Source: Cytophagaceae bacterium UBA6715
GTDB lineage: Bacteria; Bacteroidota; Bacteroidia; Cytophagales; Spirosomataceae
DNA: 14,762 bases
Assembly: GCA_002454335.1 (NCBI GenBank)
Contig: DKIP01000037.1
Span: forward strand, 17,581 to 32,342
Direction of reading: 5' to 3'
Made by a program: the position numbers and the translations under genes. Every line of letters begins with the position of its first letter. Position 1 is the stretch's first letter. Shown piece by piece: positions 1 through 6,540 of the stretch. Under the pieces are notes generated by a model. It saw nothing but the letters and a program-made list of their open reading frames with translations. It was not told where the DNA came from and did no database searches.

Positions 1-572
1 GCAACTTCTTCTGCATCACGTAAGTCGATGTGAATTTCGGAACAAGGTCCACAAGGACCTGTTTCACCCATTTCCCAGAAATTATCTTTCTTGTTACCGT
101 AGATGATACGGTCTTCGCCAACAATGCCTTTCCAAATATCAAATGCCTCTTGATCGAATGGGACACCGTCTTTCTTGTCACCTTCAAATACCGATACATA
201 AATACGGTCTTTGGGTAATTTAAATACCTCTGTTAATAATTCCCATGACCATGTTAATGCCTCTTGTTTGAAATAATCGCCAAATGACCAGTTCCCTAAC
301 ATCTCAAACATCGTGTGATGATACGTATCAAATCCCACATCTTCTAGGTCATTATGCTTACCAGAAACGCGTAAACACTTTTGAGTATCCGCGATGCGTT
401 TTGATGGGGGAGTTCCGTTGCCTAAGAAAAAGTCCTTAAACTGAGCCATTCCTGAGTTATTAAACAAAAGAGTAGGGTCGTTTTTTGCCACTAATGGGGC
501 AGAAGGGACGATTAGGTGACCTTTGGATTTGAAGAAATCTAAAAATTGTTGGCGGATCTCCGTTGAAGTCAT
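1..572 (-). CDS. alaS: Alanyl-tRNA synthetase, N-terminal part (3' end beyond the window)
   Basis: Charges tRNA-Ala with alanine in the cytoplasm (class II aminoacyl-tRNA synthetase). The 190 visible codons begin MTSTEIRQQFLDFF and contain hallmark AlaRS stretches of the catalytic domain: LFNNSGMAQFKDFFLG, HHTMFEMLGNWSFGDYF, and the ETGPCGPCSEIH segment near the end of the visible part. The ATG at 572-570 is the first start giving the usual N-terminus. The full protein should be about 870 residues, so roughly four fifths, including the editing and C-Ala domains, lie to the left of the window. A TAATTTTG box at 639-646 on the minus strand could be its promoter. The family assignment is certain. 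The C-terminal domains are inferred, not seen. Confidence 0.97.
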   Translation of the reverse strand, partial: MTSTEIRQQFLDFFKSKGHLIVPSAPLVAKNDPTLLFNNSGMAQFKDFFLGNGTPPSKRIADTQKCLRVSGKHNDLEDVGFDTYHHTMFEMLGNWSFGDYFKQEALTWSWELLTEVFKLPKDRIYVSVFEGDKKDGVPFDQEAFDIWKGIVGEDRIIYGNKKDNFWEMGETGPCGPCSEIHIDLRDAEEV

Positions 573-592
573 GCGCTTATTTTGGTAATGGG

Positions 593-623
593 TTGGTTTA
601 ATTCTCGAGCTTGTTTATTTTTG
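593..623 (+). promoter_or_regulatory. Probable promoter of the MerR-type gene
   Basis: TTG at 593-595, a 20-base spacer and TATTTTTG at 616-623 match the Bacteroidota sigma-factor pattern TTG-N17-23-TAnnTTTG in full. Transcription would start near 630, giving a leader of about 55 nt before the ATG at 686. The -7 box overlaps the left arm and the spacer of the inverted repeat at 610-633, which suggests that a bound protein could control this promoter. Confidence 0.55.
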
Positions 624-633
624 TTTAAACAAG
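610..633. promoter_or_regulatory. Inverted repeat, candidate operator between alaS and the MerR-type gene
   Basis: Perfect 8-bp arms CTTGTTTA (610-617) and TAAACAAG (626-633) are separated by 8 bases. The dyad covers the -7 box of the regulator gene and the start region inferred for both divergent transcripts. MerR-family dimers bind dyads located at promoters, so autoregulation by the adjacent gene product is a reasonable guess, but nothing in the sequence proves binding. Confidence 0.4.
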
Positions 634-638
634 AATCG

Positions 639-646
639 CAAAATTA
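639..646 (-). promoter_or_regulatory. Possible alaS -7 promoter box
   Basis: The minus strand reads TAATTTTG, an exact match to the Bacteroidota -7 consensus TAnnTTTG. The nearest TTG for a -33 element (minus strand, 673-671) is 24 bases upstream, one more than the 17-23 usually cited for this phylum. The box is 66 nt from the alaS start codon. Such boxes occur by chance in AT-rich DNA, so this is tentative. Confidence 0.4.
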
Positions 647-685
647 GTTTTTTTTGCTGAATTTTTGAATCAAATAAGGGCTTTT

Positions 686-1009
686 ATGAATTTAGACAAG
701 CAATATTATTCCATTTCCGAAGTTGCTAGCCTTTTCAAGGTCAATACGTCTAAATTACGCTATTGGGAAACTCAATTTCCCCATTTATTGCCCAAAAGAA
801 CGGGAAAAGGCATTCGTAAATACACACCTGTCGACATCGAAAAGATTGCTATTTTAGTGGATCTCATCGATAAGCAAGGTTTGACTATTGAAGGAGCGAA
901 GTTGGCCATCAAGAAAAACGGAAGCCCGAAGAATCCGAATCAGGCAGTGATTGACCAACTACTTGATATTCGTCAATTTTTACAAGTTATTTCCGAGGGT
1001 TTGAATTAA
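686..1009 (+). CDS. Small MerR-family transcriptional regulator
   Basis: A 107-residue DNA-binding protein. Residues 9-29 (SISEVASLFKVNTSKLRYWE) form the MerR winged helix-turn-helix with the characteristic LRYWE recognition region. The wing follows (KGIRKYTPVDI, 41-51), then an all-helical part to the C-terminus with GLTIEGAKLAI. It lacks the effector-binding or metal-binding tail of classical MerR, SoxR or BmrR, and has no cobalamin domain, so any ligand is unknown. I chose the ATG at 686. The frame can be opened seven codons earlier at a TTG (665), but that extension has no counterpart in the family and the ATG follows AATAAGGG. It sits 32 nt upstream of dprA and is probably co-transcribed with it. 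Target genes cannot be read from the sequence; its own promoter dyad is the best candidate. Confidence 0.9.
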   Translation: MNLDKQYYSISEVASLFKVNTSKLRYWETQFPHLLPKRTGKGIRKYTPVDIEKIAILVDLIDKQGLTIEGAKLAIKKNGSPKNPNQAVIDQLLDIRQFLQVISEGLN

Positions 1010-1041
1010 AACGTCTGTTACTTGGCACGAAATAGAAATCG

Positions 1042-2145
1042 ATGCAAACAGAATTGTTTTACCAAATTGCTTTATCGCGTATTCCACAGATTGGTGTTGT
1101 GAATGCCCGCCGACTGATGTCTTATTTCGAATCAGCATCCTCGATATTTTCAGCTAATCGTTCAGATTTATTAAAGATTCCACACATCGGTCCTGTCTTA
1201 GCCGAATCGATTTTTCAAACACATATTCTCAAGGAAGCAGAACAGATTCTAAAATCATGTGAACAGGCTAATGTTCGTGTTTTATTTTATCAGGATGTGG
1301 ATTACCCAGACCGTTTGAAGCAAATTTATGATGCGCCGATTATCTTATACCAACAAGGTAACGTTGATTTAAATGCAGAATGTTTGTTGGCCGTCGTAGG
1401 AACCCGAAAAGCCACGGATTACGGCAGGCGTGTTACCACAAAACTTGTAGAAGAATCTATGGGAGCTCAGGTCACATTCGTTAGTGGCTTGGCTTATGGG
1501 ATTGATGTGGAAGTTCATAAAACCTGCATTGGGCATCATGTGCCGAATATTGCTGTGTTGGCCGGCGGATTCAATCACATTTATCCCGCCAAGCATAAAA
1601 AGTACCTCGATCGAATGCTGTTGAATGGGGGGATCATTTCCGAATATCCTTTACATGAAAAGCCAGATCCTCGATTTTTTCCTTTGCGTAATCGAATCAT
1701 TGCAGGAATGACGGATGCGACTTTGGTTGTAGAAGCTGCGGAAAAAGGTGGGGCGCTTATTACCGCCGACTATGCGAATAATTACCATCGGGAGGTATTC
1801 GCTGTTCCAGGGAATTTGGATAAATTGTTTTCGGAAGGCTGTAATCGATTAATTCAGAAGAATAAAGCGATTATTTATACGGATTTTAATCAATTGTGTG
1901 AACAAATGAATTGGGGAAATATTCCGAACAAAATTAAGCCGATTAAGCAATTGGGTTGGTCGCGTTTGACGGAACCAGAAACGGAATTGATGGCTTTACT
2001 CGCTAATAATGGGGAAATGACCTTGGATGAGTTGGCTTGGAAACTACAAAAAAAGGTGACCGAAATTGCGATCACCTTGATAAATTTAGAATTCCAAGGT
2101 ATGGTTAAAGCCTTACCTGGATATGTTTATCGAATTAAAGATTAA
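1042..2145 (+). CDS. dprA: DNA processing protein DprA (RecA loader on incoming ssDNA)
   Basis: DprA protects incoming single-stranded DNA and loads RecA during natural transformation; it is also conserved in many species not known to be transformable. The 367 residues show three parts: a helix-hairpin-helix-like N-terminus (about 10-60, with IPHIGPVLAESI), the Rossmann-like core (about 85-285), and a C-terminal winged-helix region (about 312-365). Core hallmarks are VVGTRKATDYGRR (118-130), VSGLAYGID (147-155), AVLAGGFNHIYP (171-182), FPLRNRIIAG (213-222) and KGGALITADYA (235-245). Length is normal for the family. It probably shares a transcript with the MerR-type gene 32 nt upstream. Its stop overlaps that of convergent pyrE by 4 nt, and its last 100 bases carry the probable pyrE terminator on the opposite strand. 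Confidence 0.97.
   Translation: MQTELFYQIALSRIPQIGVVNARRLMSYFESASSIFSANRSDLLKIPHIGPVLAESIFQTHILKEAEQILKSCEQANVRVLFYQDVDYPDRLKQIYDAPIILYQQGNVDLNAECLLAVVGTRKATDYGRRVTTKLVEESMGAQVTFVSGLAYGIDVEVHKTCIGHHVPNIAVLAGGFNHIYPAKHKKYLDRMLLNGGIISEYPLHEKPDPRFFPLRNRIIAGMTDATLVVEAAEKGGALITADYANNYHREVFAVPGNLDKLFSEGCNRLIQKNKAIIYTDFNQLCEQMNWGNIPNKIKPIKQLGWSRLTEPETELMALLANNGEMTLDELAWKLQKKVTEIAITLINLEFQGMVKALPGYVYRIKD
2048..2078 (-). terminator. Probable intrinsic terminator of pyrE, inside dprA
   Basis: Read on the minus strand, AAGGTGATCG (2078-2069), a 6-nt loop and CGGTCACCTT (2062-2053) form a 10-bp stem with one G-U pair, followed directly by T residues to 2048 (seven T in a row, two of them in the stem). 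It lies 64 nt past the pyrE stop. On the plus strand the same bases give a C-A mismatch and no U-tract, so the signal is specific to pyrE transcription although it lies within codons 336-346 of dprA. Confidence 0.65.
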
Positions 2146-2780
2146 ATGCCCCAAGTGCTTGGGTTCACGCGCCAATCTTGTAAAGTCACTAATTGCGTAT
2201 CTGAAATGTAATCTAATTTGATGGCTTCCTCTACAAGCACATCGTAATTAGATAAAGTAACCAAAGGGATGCCTGCATTTTGGAAATTTTCATCTGCGAT
2301 TCCAAAACCATAAGTAAAAATAGCTGCCATTCCCAATACCTCTACGCCGGCTTGTTGGAGTGCTTCCGCTGCCTTCAACGAACTTCCTCCCGTAGAAATT
2401 AGGTCTTCAATCAAAACGGCTTTTTGGCCAGCTTTAACAAATCCTTCAATTTGATTTCCCATCCCGTGTTTTTTAGGCTCTGGGCGAACATAACAGAAAG
2501 GTAAATCTAGGAAATCGGCAACAAGTGCACCTTGCGCGATACCCGCTGTTGCCACGCCAGCGATGACATCCACATCTTTGAAATAGCCTTTAATCACGGC
2601 AGAAAGGCTGTTTTTGATATAAGTTCTTGCCTCTGGATCAGATAAAGAGATTCGATTATCGCAGTAAATCGGTGATTTCCAGCCAGATGCCCAAGTAAAT
2701 GGTTGGTCTGGACGTAATTGTATAGCTTTGATGCGTAATAAATGCTGGGCAACTTCTTGTGAAATGGTCAAATTGGACAT
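2142..2780 (-). CDS. pyrE: Orotate phosphoribosyltransferase
   Basis: Joins orotate to PRPP to make orotidine 5'-monophosphate, the fifth step of pyrimidine synthesis, in the cytoplasm. At 212 residues the length is standard for bacterial OPRT. The PRPP-binding signature is VLIEDLISTGGSSL (122-135). The flexible catalytic loop is RPEPKKHGMGNQIEG (99-113), and FTWASGWKSPIYCDNR (28-43) is the usual N-terminal OPRT segment. The ATG at 2780-2778 is 26 nt from a TATTTTTG promoter box. The gene stands alone, with no other pyr gene in view. It converges on dprA with a 4-nt overlap of stop codons. Confidence 0.97.
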   Translation of the reverse strand: MSNLTISQEVAQHLLRIKAIQLRPDQPFTWASGWKSPIYCDNRISLSDPEARTYIKNSLSAVIKGYFKDVDVIAGVATAGIAQGALVADFLDLPFCYVRPEPKKHGMGNQIEGFVKAGQKAVLIEDLISTGGSSLKAAEALQQAGVEVLGMAAIFTYGFGIADENFQNAGIPLVTLSNYDVLVEEAIKLDYISDTQLVTLQDWRVNPSTWGI

Positions 2781-2806
2781 GCGATATCGTTTCTAGTATA
2801 TAAATA

Positions 2807-2814
2807 CAAAAATA
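2807..2814 (-). promoter_or_regulatory. Probable pyrE -7 promoter box
   Basis: The minus strand reads TATTTTTG, an exact TAnnTTTG match, predicting a start near 2800 and a leader of about 20 nt. No TTG lies at the proper -33 distance. It faces away from an identical box for the divergent Nudix gene, with 33 bp between the two. Confidence 0.5.
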
Positions 2815-2847
2815 GTTTTTTCGGCTTATCTTATCGTTATTTAATTC

Positions 2848-2855
2848 TATTTTTG
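2848..2855 (+). promoter_or_regulatory. Probable Nudix-gene -7 promoter box
   Basis: TATTTTTG matches TAnnTTTG exactly and ends 19 nt before the ATG at 2875, so the leader would be only about a dozen bases. No TTG is seen at -33. Its upstream region is the same 33 bp that serves the divergent pyrE box. Confidence 0.5.
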
Positions 2856-2874
2856 CCAAAATTAAATTTCCCTA

Positions 2875-3570
2875 ATGGTCATTTTTATCGACGATCGCCC
2901 GATCAAATTAATTAATCGAAAGAAAAAACATAGCTATCCCCCGATGGAGGATTTTGATGTGATCATCGATGCTCGATTGAAACCTGTGAAAATTTCAGAT
3001 TTCAAAGGTCATACCTGTCTTTTGAATGTGAGCGTAGATGAAATGGGGAAAATTATTGAAGACTTGCATGGGAAAAAGCCTTTTGATTTTCATTCTTTAT
3101 ATATCTTAACGGGCATTAAGAAGGCGCTAAAAGAAAAGATTTGTTCTTTATATTCCGTTATCGAAGCTGCTGGCGGGGTCGTGCAAAATGAAGCAGATGA
3201 AGTTTTGTGGATTTATCGCTTAGGTAAATGGGATTTGCCGAAAGGGAAATTGGAGAAAAATGAAAAGTTTAAGAAAGCTGCTGTTCGGGAAGTTGAGGAA
3301 GAATGTAATGTGAAGGCAACCTTAGTGGATAAAGTTTGTACAACTTTTCATACTTATTCGCATAAAAACCAACGCATTCTAAAGAAAACCAAATGGTATG
3401 CGATGCGTAGCAAGCATACAGCAAAATTGATTCCTCAAGTAGAAGAAAATATCGAAAAAGTAGAATGGTTGGGCCCCATAGCTATGAATAAGGCTGTTTC
3501 AGACACCTATTCTTCAATACGCTACGTGATGATTAAGTTTCAAGAAACTCAAATTCCATCTAAGGCATAA
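2875..3570 (+). CDS. Nudix hydrolase with an extra N-terminal region
   Basis: A 231-residue protein whose C-terminal part (about 95-225) is a Nudix fold, which hydrolyses a nucleoside diphosphate linked to some other group with Mg2+ or Mn2+. The Nudix box runs G124 to V146 (GX5E, then REVEEECNV). All catalytic glutamates are present (E139, E142, E143), but the consensus glycine near the end is N145. KWDLPKGKLEKNE (118-130) precedes and enters the box. The first 90 or so residues match nothing I recognise and are charged at the start, with RKKKHS at 15-20. The substrate cannot be named. The gene is divergent from pyrE, and its last 22 bases overlap the end of coaD on the other strand. Confidence 0.9.
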   Translation: MVIFIDDRPIKLINRKKKHSYPPMEDFDVIIDARLKPVKISDFKGHTCLLNVSVDEMGKIIEDLHGKKPFDFHSLYILTGIKKALKEKICSLYSVIEAAGGVVQNEADEVLWIYRLGKWDLPKGKLEKNEKFKKAAVREVEEECNVKATLVDKVCTTFHTYSHKNQRILKKTKWYAMRSKHTAKLIPQVEENIEKVEWLGPIAMNKAVSDTYSSIRYVMIKFQETQIPSKA

Positions 3571-4007
3571 GGAAGGTATTGGTCAATTTTGCTTCCGTAA
3601 CGATGTAAGTCTCGGATAATTGTGGAACTGATTGGTGCTAGGTGCGGCGATGTAATCAAAAATACGGTTTCTAATTCCTCGTTGATATGTCGATTTACTT
3701 GCGAAATCGAGTTCTCGTATTCAAAGTCCGTTGTATTTCGTAATCCACGAATAATGAATTTAGCGCCTACCTCCTTGGCTACATTGGCCGTTAAATTCTG
3801 ATAGGTTACCACGCGAACGGGTTTTCCATGAAAGGTTTGTTCAATGTAACCTTTCATTTTTTCTAAATTAAAATAGCGATTTTTGTTTGAGTTTTGACCG
3901 ATACCTATCACAATTTCGTCGAATAAAGTCAATGCGCGCAAGACAATGTCTTCGTGGCCTTTGGTAAATGGATCAAAGGAGCCAGGGAAAAATGCCGTTC
4001 TTTTCAT
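3549..4007 (-). CDS. coaD: Phosphopantetheine adenylyltransferase
   Basis: Transfers AMP from ATP to 4'-phosphopantetheine, giving dephospho-CoA in the penultimate step of coenzyme A synthesis. At 152 residues it has the normal length for the family. The nucleotidyltransferase motif is PGSFDPFTKGH (8-18, with T15 and H18 of TxGH). Other family segments are FIIRGLRNTTDFEYE (84-98) and the SPHLAPISSTIIRDL block (120-134), which carries the ISST ATP-binding element. The start codon overlaps the upstream DUF3822-like gene in the sequence ATGA (4 nt), so translation is probably coupled. The 3' end overlaps the convergent Nudix gene by 22 nt. Confidence 0.97.
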   Translation of the reverse strand: MKRTAFFPGSFDPFTKGHEDIVLRALTLFDEIVIGIGQNSNKNRYFNLEKMKGYIEQTFHGKPVRVVTYQNLTANVAKEVGAKFIIRGLRNTTDFEYENSISQVNRHINEELETVFLITSPHLAPISSTIIRDLHRYGSKIDQYLPYALDGI

Positions 4008-4702
4008 GTTAGTGGGATATTCAGTCGGGTTAAATCAGCAATGAGTTGTTCGTTATTCGCATCAGGTCCTTGCAATTGGATGGTTTCTTGATTCCATTGG
4101 ATTTCATATGCCTCCCGAATAGAATGAATATAATAGGCTAGGGCTAATTCATGTTCATAGGGAAAAACATTACACAATTGGAGCTTCCCGTGTTGGTAAT
4201 AGTTCACATATGCATGATTTTCCTGTAAATAAATATGGATTCTGGGATGAATATAGAGTTTTGTGCGACTAATTTCATTGCCCACTAAGTGCTTGTATTG
4301 AATCTTTGCCAAAGGGAATAACATCGCTAATTGATCCTTCCAAACACTAGGAATCAGAAATAGCAAAATGGATTCAATCGTTGGGCAATGTTGCTCGTGT
4401 AATTCTTGACCATCCATACAATGTTCACCTAAAGCTTTTTCTAGAAAAGCAATTCGATAAAGCGGATCATGATAGATTGCTGGAAGTAATAAAAAAGCTG
4501 GATAAATTACATCTATGACAAGCGTTTGAACTTGTGTAGGGTCAATACTAGAATTTTTTAGGATTTTAGAAAGACTTGTTGAAGCCTGTTTCCATGCTAT
4601 TATTCCACCTTCTTGCACAAGAATTCCCTGCTCGCTTACCTGCAACTGCAAGCTTATGCTTGTTAGTGGAGAATTCGTATGTAAATCAGTTTGCAAGTTC
4701 AT
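4004..4702 (-). CDS. DUF3822-like protein upstream of coaD
   Basis: A 232-residue protein without signal peptide or membrane segment. I place it in DUF3822 from memory of the family pattern: an N-terminal half with PAFLLLP and DPLYRIAFLEKAL, and a C-terminal half (about 145-200) with LYIHPRIHIYLQ, GKLQLCNVFPYEHELALAYYI and closing short strands. DUF3822 proteins are confined to Bacteroidota and often precede rsmD and/or coaD. They have been compared with actin-like ATPase folds, but no function is established. No clear phosphate-binding motif is visible. It overlaps coaD by 4 nt (ATGA), so it is co-expressed with it. rsmD is absent from this arrangement. The ATG at 4702 is the first in frame after a 110-bp divergent gap. 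The family call is moderately sure and the role unknown. Confidence 0.7.
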   Translation of the reverse strand: MNLQTDLHTNSPLTSISLQLQVSEQGILVQEGGIIAWKQASTSLSKILKNSSIDPTQVQTLVIDVIYPAFLLLPAIYHDPLYRIAFLEKALGEHCMDGQELHEQHCPTIESILLFLIPSVWKDQLAMLFPLAKIQYKHLVGNEISRTKLYIHPRIHIYLQENHAYVNYYQHGKLQLCNVFPYEHELALAYYIHSIREAYEIQWNQETIQLQGPDANNEQLIADLTRLNIPLT

Positions 4703-4782
4703 TTTCTTTCAAAGTGCTCGAAATTGCAAAAAAAATAGGACAATAGATAAAAAATAGAATTTTTTTCTAGCCTCAAAATGCG

Positions 4783-4790
4783 TAATTTTG
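4783..4790 (+). promoter_or_regulatory. Probable -7 promoter box of the ABC-F gene
   Basis: TAATTTTG matches TAnnTTTG exactly and ends 22 nt before the ATG at 4813, giving a leader of roughly 15 nt. No TTG lies at the right -33 spacing. I found no matching box for the divergent DUF3822-like gene in the same 110-bp gap. Confidence 0.5.
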
Positions 4791-4812
4791 CGCCCTATTT
4801 AATCCAATTCGT

Positions 4813-6426
4813 ATGTTATCAGTATCTAATGTCTCCCTCCGCTTCGGGAAAAGAGTGTTATTTGAAGAAGTAAATATCAAGTTTACCGAGGGTAACTGTT
4901 ATGGTCTAATTGGGGCTAATGGTGCTGGTAAATCAACTTTTTTGAAGATTTTATCAGGAGAAATTGAATCTCAAACGGGTAGTGTTTCGATGAATCCGGG
5001 TGAGCGTATGTCGATTTTGAAGCAAAATCATTTCGAGTACGAAGAGTTTCCTGTTCTTCAAACGGTTATCATGGGAAATAAGCGTCTTTATGATATCATG
5101 CAAGAGAAAGATGCCATCTACATGAAGGAAGATTTCACCGAGGAGGATGGAAATAAAGCGGCAGATTTAGAAGCAGAATTTGCGGAGTTAAATGGCTGGG
5201 AAGCTGAATCAGAGGCCGCTACTTTATTAAGTGGTCTAGGTATCAAAGAGGATATTCATTATACTTTATTGAGGGACTTGAATGGTTCTGAGAAAGTAAA
5301 AGTGCTTTTAGCCCAAGCATTATTCGGAAATCCTGATATTCTCTTGTTGGATGAGCCTACGAATAACTTGGATATCGATTCGATACTTTGGTTAGAAGGT
5401 TTCTTGCAAAACTTTAAAAATACGGTGATTGTCGTATCTCACGATCGTCACTTCTTGGATAACGTGTGTACGCACATCGCCGATTTAGATTTTGGTAAAA
5501 TTCAATTGTATGGGGGTACCTATACTTTCTGGTATGAATCGTCTCAATTAGCGGCACGTCAACGCCAAGATCAGAATAAGAAAACCGATGAAAAGCGGAA
5601 GGAATTAGAAGAGTTTATTCGTCGGTTCTCTGCAAATGTGGCGAAGTCGAAACAAGCAACATCTCGTCAAAAAATGTTGGATAAATTGCAAGTGGATGAT
5701 ATCAAACCTTCATCGCGTAAATATCCATTCATCAACTTTAAGCCAGAACGTGAAGCTGGGGATCAGTTATTAAGTGTAGAGAATTTATCTGCAACAACCG
5801 AAGACGGTGTCCCTTTATTTACGAATGTATCCTTCACGATCAATAAAGGTGATAAAGTAGCATTCTTAGCCAAAGATTCCTTAGCGATTACAGCGTTGTT
5901 TGATATCTTGATGGGAGAAGCGAAACCTACATCGGGTGAATTTAAGTGGGGCGTAACAACAACTCAAACTTATTTACCTAATGATAACGCTGCCTACTTC
6001 AAGGATGATTCCATGAATTTGGTGGACTGGTTGCGTCAGTACTCAGTGGAAAAAGACGAAAGCTTTATTCGTGGTTTCTTAGGTCGTATGTTATTCTCAG
6101 GTGAAGAAGCCTTGAAAAAATGTACAGTGATTTCAGGAGGGGAGAAGCAACGTTGCATGTTCTCTCGCATGATGTTATCAGGTGCTAATGTTTGTATTTT
6201 CGATGAACCTACCAATCACTTGGATTTGGAATCAATTACAGCCTTGAATAATGGAATGGTAGAATTTACGGGAACTATTTTATTCACTTGCCATGATCAC
6301 CAATTAACGGATACGGTGGCCAACCGCGTGATCGAATTAGGTGCCAATGGCTATTTAGACAAATTGATGACCTATGATGAATTCATCACCGATTCAACGG
6401 TGAAAGCACAACGAGCTAAATTGTAA
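4813..6426 (+). CDS. ABC-F family ATPase, YbiT-like
   Basis: A soluble protein of 537 residues with two ABC ATPase domains and no membrane segment, as in ABC-F proteins that act on the ribosome. Domain 1 (1-240) has Walker A GANGAGKST (34-42), Walker B ILLLDEPTNN (176-185) and the switch histidine in SHD (209-211). Its signature is LNGSE (156-160) rather than LSGGE. The charged linker spans about 243-300, with many K, R and E residues. Domain 2 (318-512) keeps a perfect SGGEK signature (441-445), Walker B CIFDEPTNH (461-469) and H494, but its Walker A position reads AKDSLAIT (353-360), which lacks the P-loop glycines and lysine. The closest named relative is E. coli YbiT. A role in translation is inferred from the family; antibiotic resistance is not indicated by the sequence. 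Confidence 0.92.
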   Translation: MLSVSNVSLRFGKRVLFEEVNIKFTEGNCYGLIGANGAGKSTFLKILSGEIESQTGSVSMNPGERMSILKQNHFEYEEFPVLQTVIMGNKRLYDIMQEKDAIYMKEDFTEEDGNKAADLEAEFAELNGWEAESEAATLLSGLGIKEDIHYTLLRDLNGSEKVKVLLAQALFGNPDILLLDEPTNNLDIDSILWLEGFLQNFKNTVIVVSHDRHFLDNVCTHIADLDFGKIQLYGGTYTFWYESSQLAARQRQDQNKKTDEKRKELEEFIRRFSANVAKSKQATSRQKMLDKLQVDDIKPSSRKYPFINFKPEREAGDQLLSVENLSATTEDGVPLFTNVSFTINKGDKVAFLAKDSLAITALFDILMGEAKPTSGEFKWGVTTTQTYLPNDNAAYFKDDSMNLVDWLRQYSVEKDESFIRGFLGRMLFSGEEALKKCTVISGGEKQRCMFSRMMLSGANVCIFDEPTNHLDLESITALNNGMVEFTGTILFTCHDHQLTDTVANRVIELGANGYLDKLMTYDEFITDSTVKAQRAKL

Positions 6427-6442
6427 AAATTTATCATATTTA

Positions 6443-6480
6443 ATAAAAATAGCCTCAGATTTTTCTGAGGCTATTTTTAT
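6443..6480. terminator. Strong bidirectional intrinsic terminator
   Basis: A perfect 17-bp inverted repeat (6443-6459 and 6464-6480) with a four-T loop. The core is AGCCTCAGA/TCTGAGGCT, flanked by A-run and T-run arms. It lies 16 nt after the ABC-F stop and gives a U-tract on either strand, so it can end both this gene and the convergent aldehyde dehydrogenase. Confidence 0.92.
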
Positions 6481-6540
6481 TTATTAAAACTTAAGAATGT
6501 CTTATTGAATTTAAGCGAAATGAATACTCAAGACCAATTT

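Noticed and set aside
665..685. Seven-codon TTG extension of the MerR-type protein
   Set aside because: The extension does not look like the family N-terminus, and an ATG with a better upstream context follows.
2150..2163. Small hairpin CCCAA-GTGC-TTGGG right after the dprA stop, possible dprA terminator
   Set aside because: The stem is only 5 bp and is not followed by a T-tract on the plus strand; it lies within pyrE codons.
3536..3549. AGTTTC/GAAACT inverted repeat at the end of the Nudix gene, possible coaD terminator
   Set aside because: The workable stem is 5 bp, AT-rich, and has no U-tract after it.
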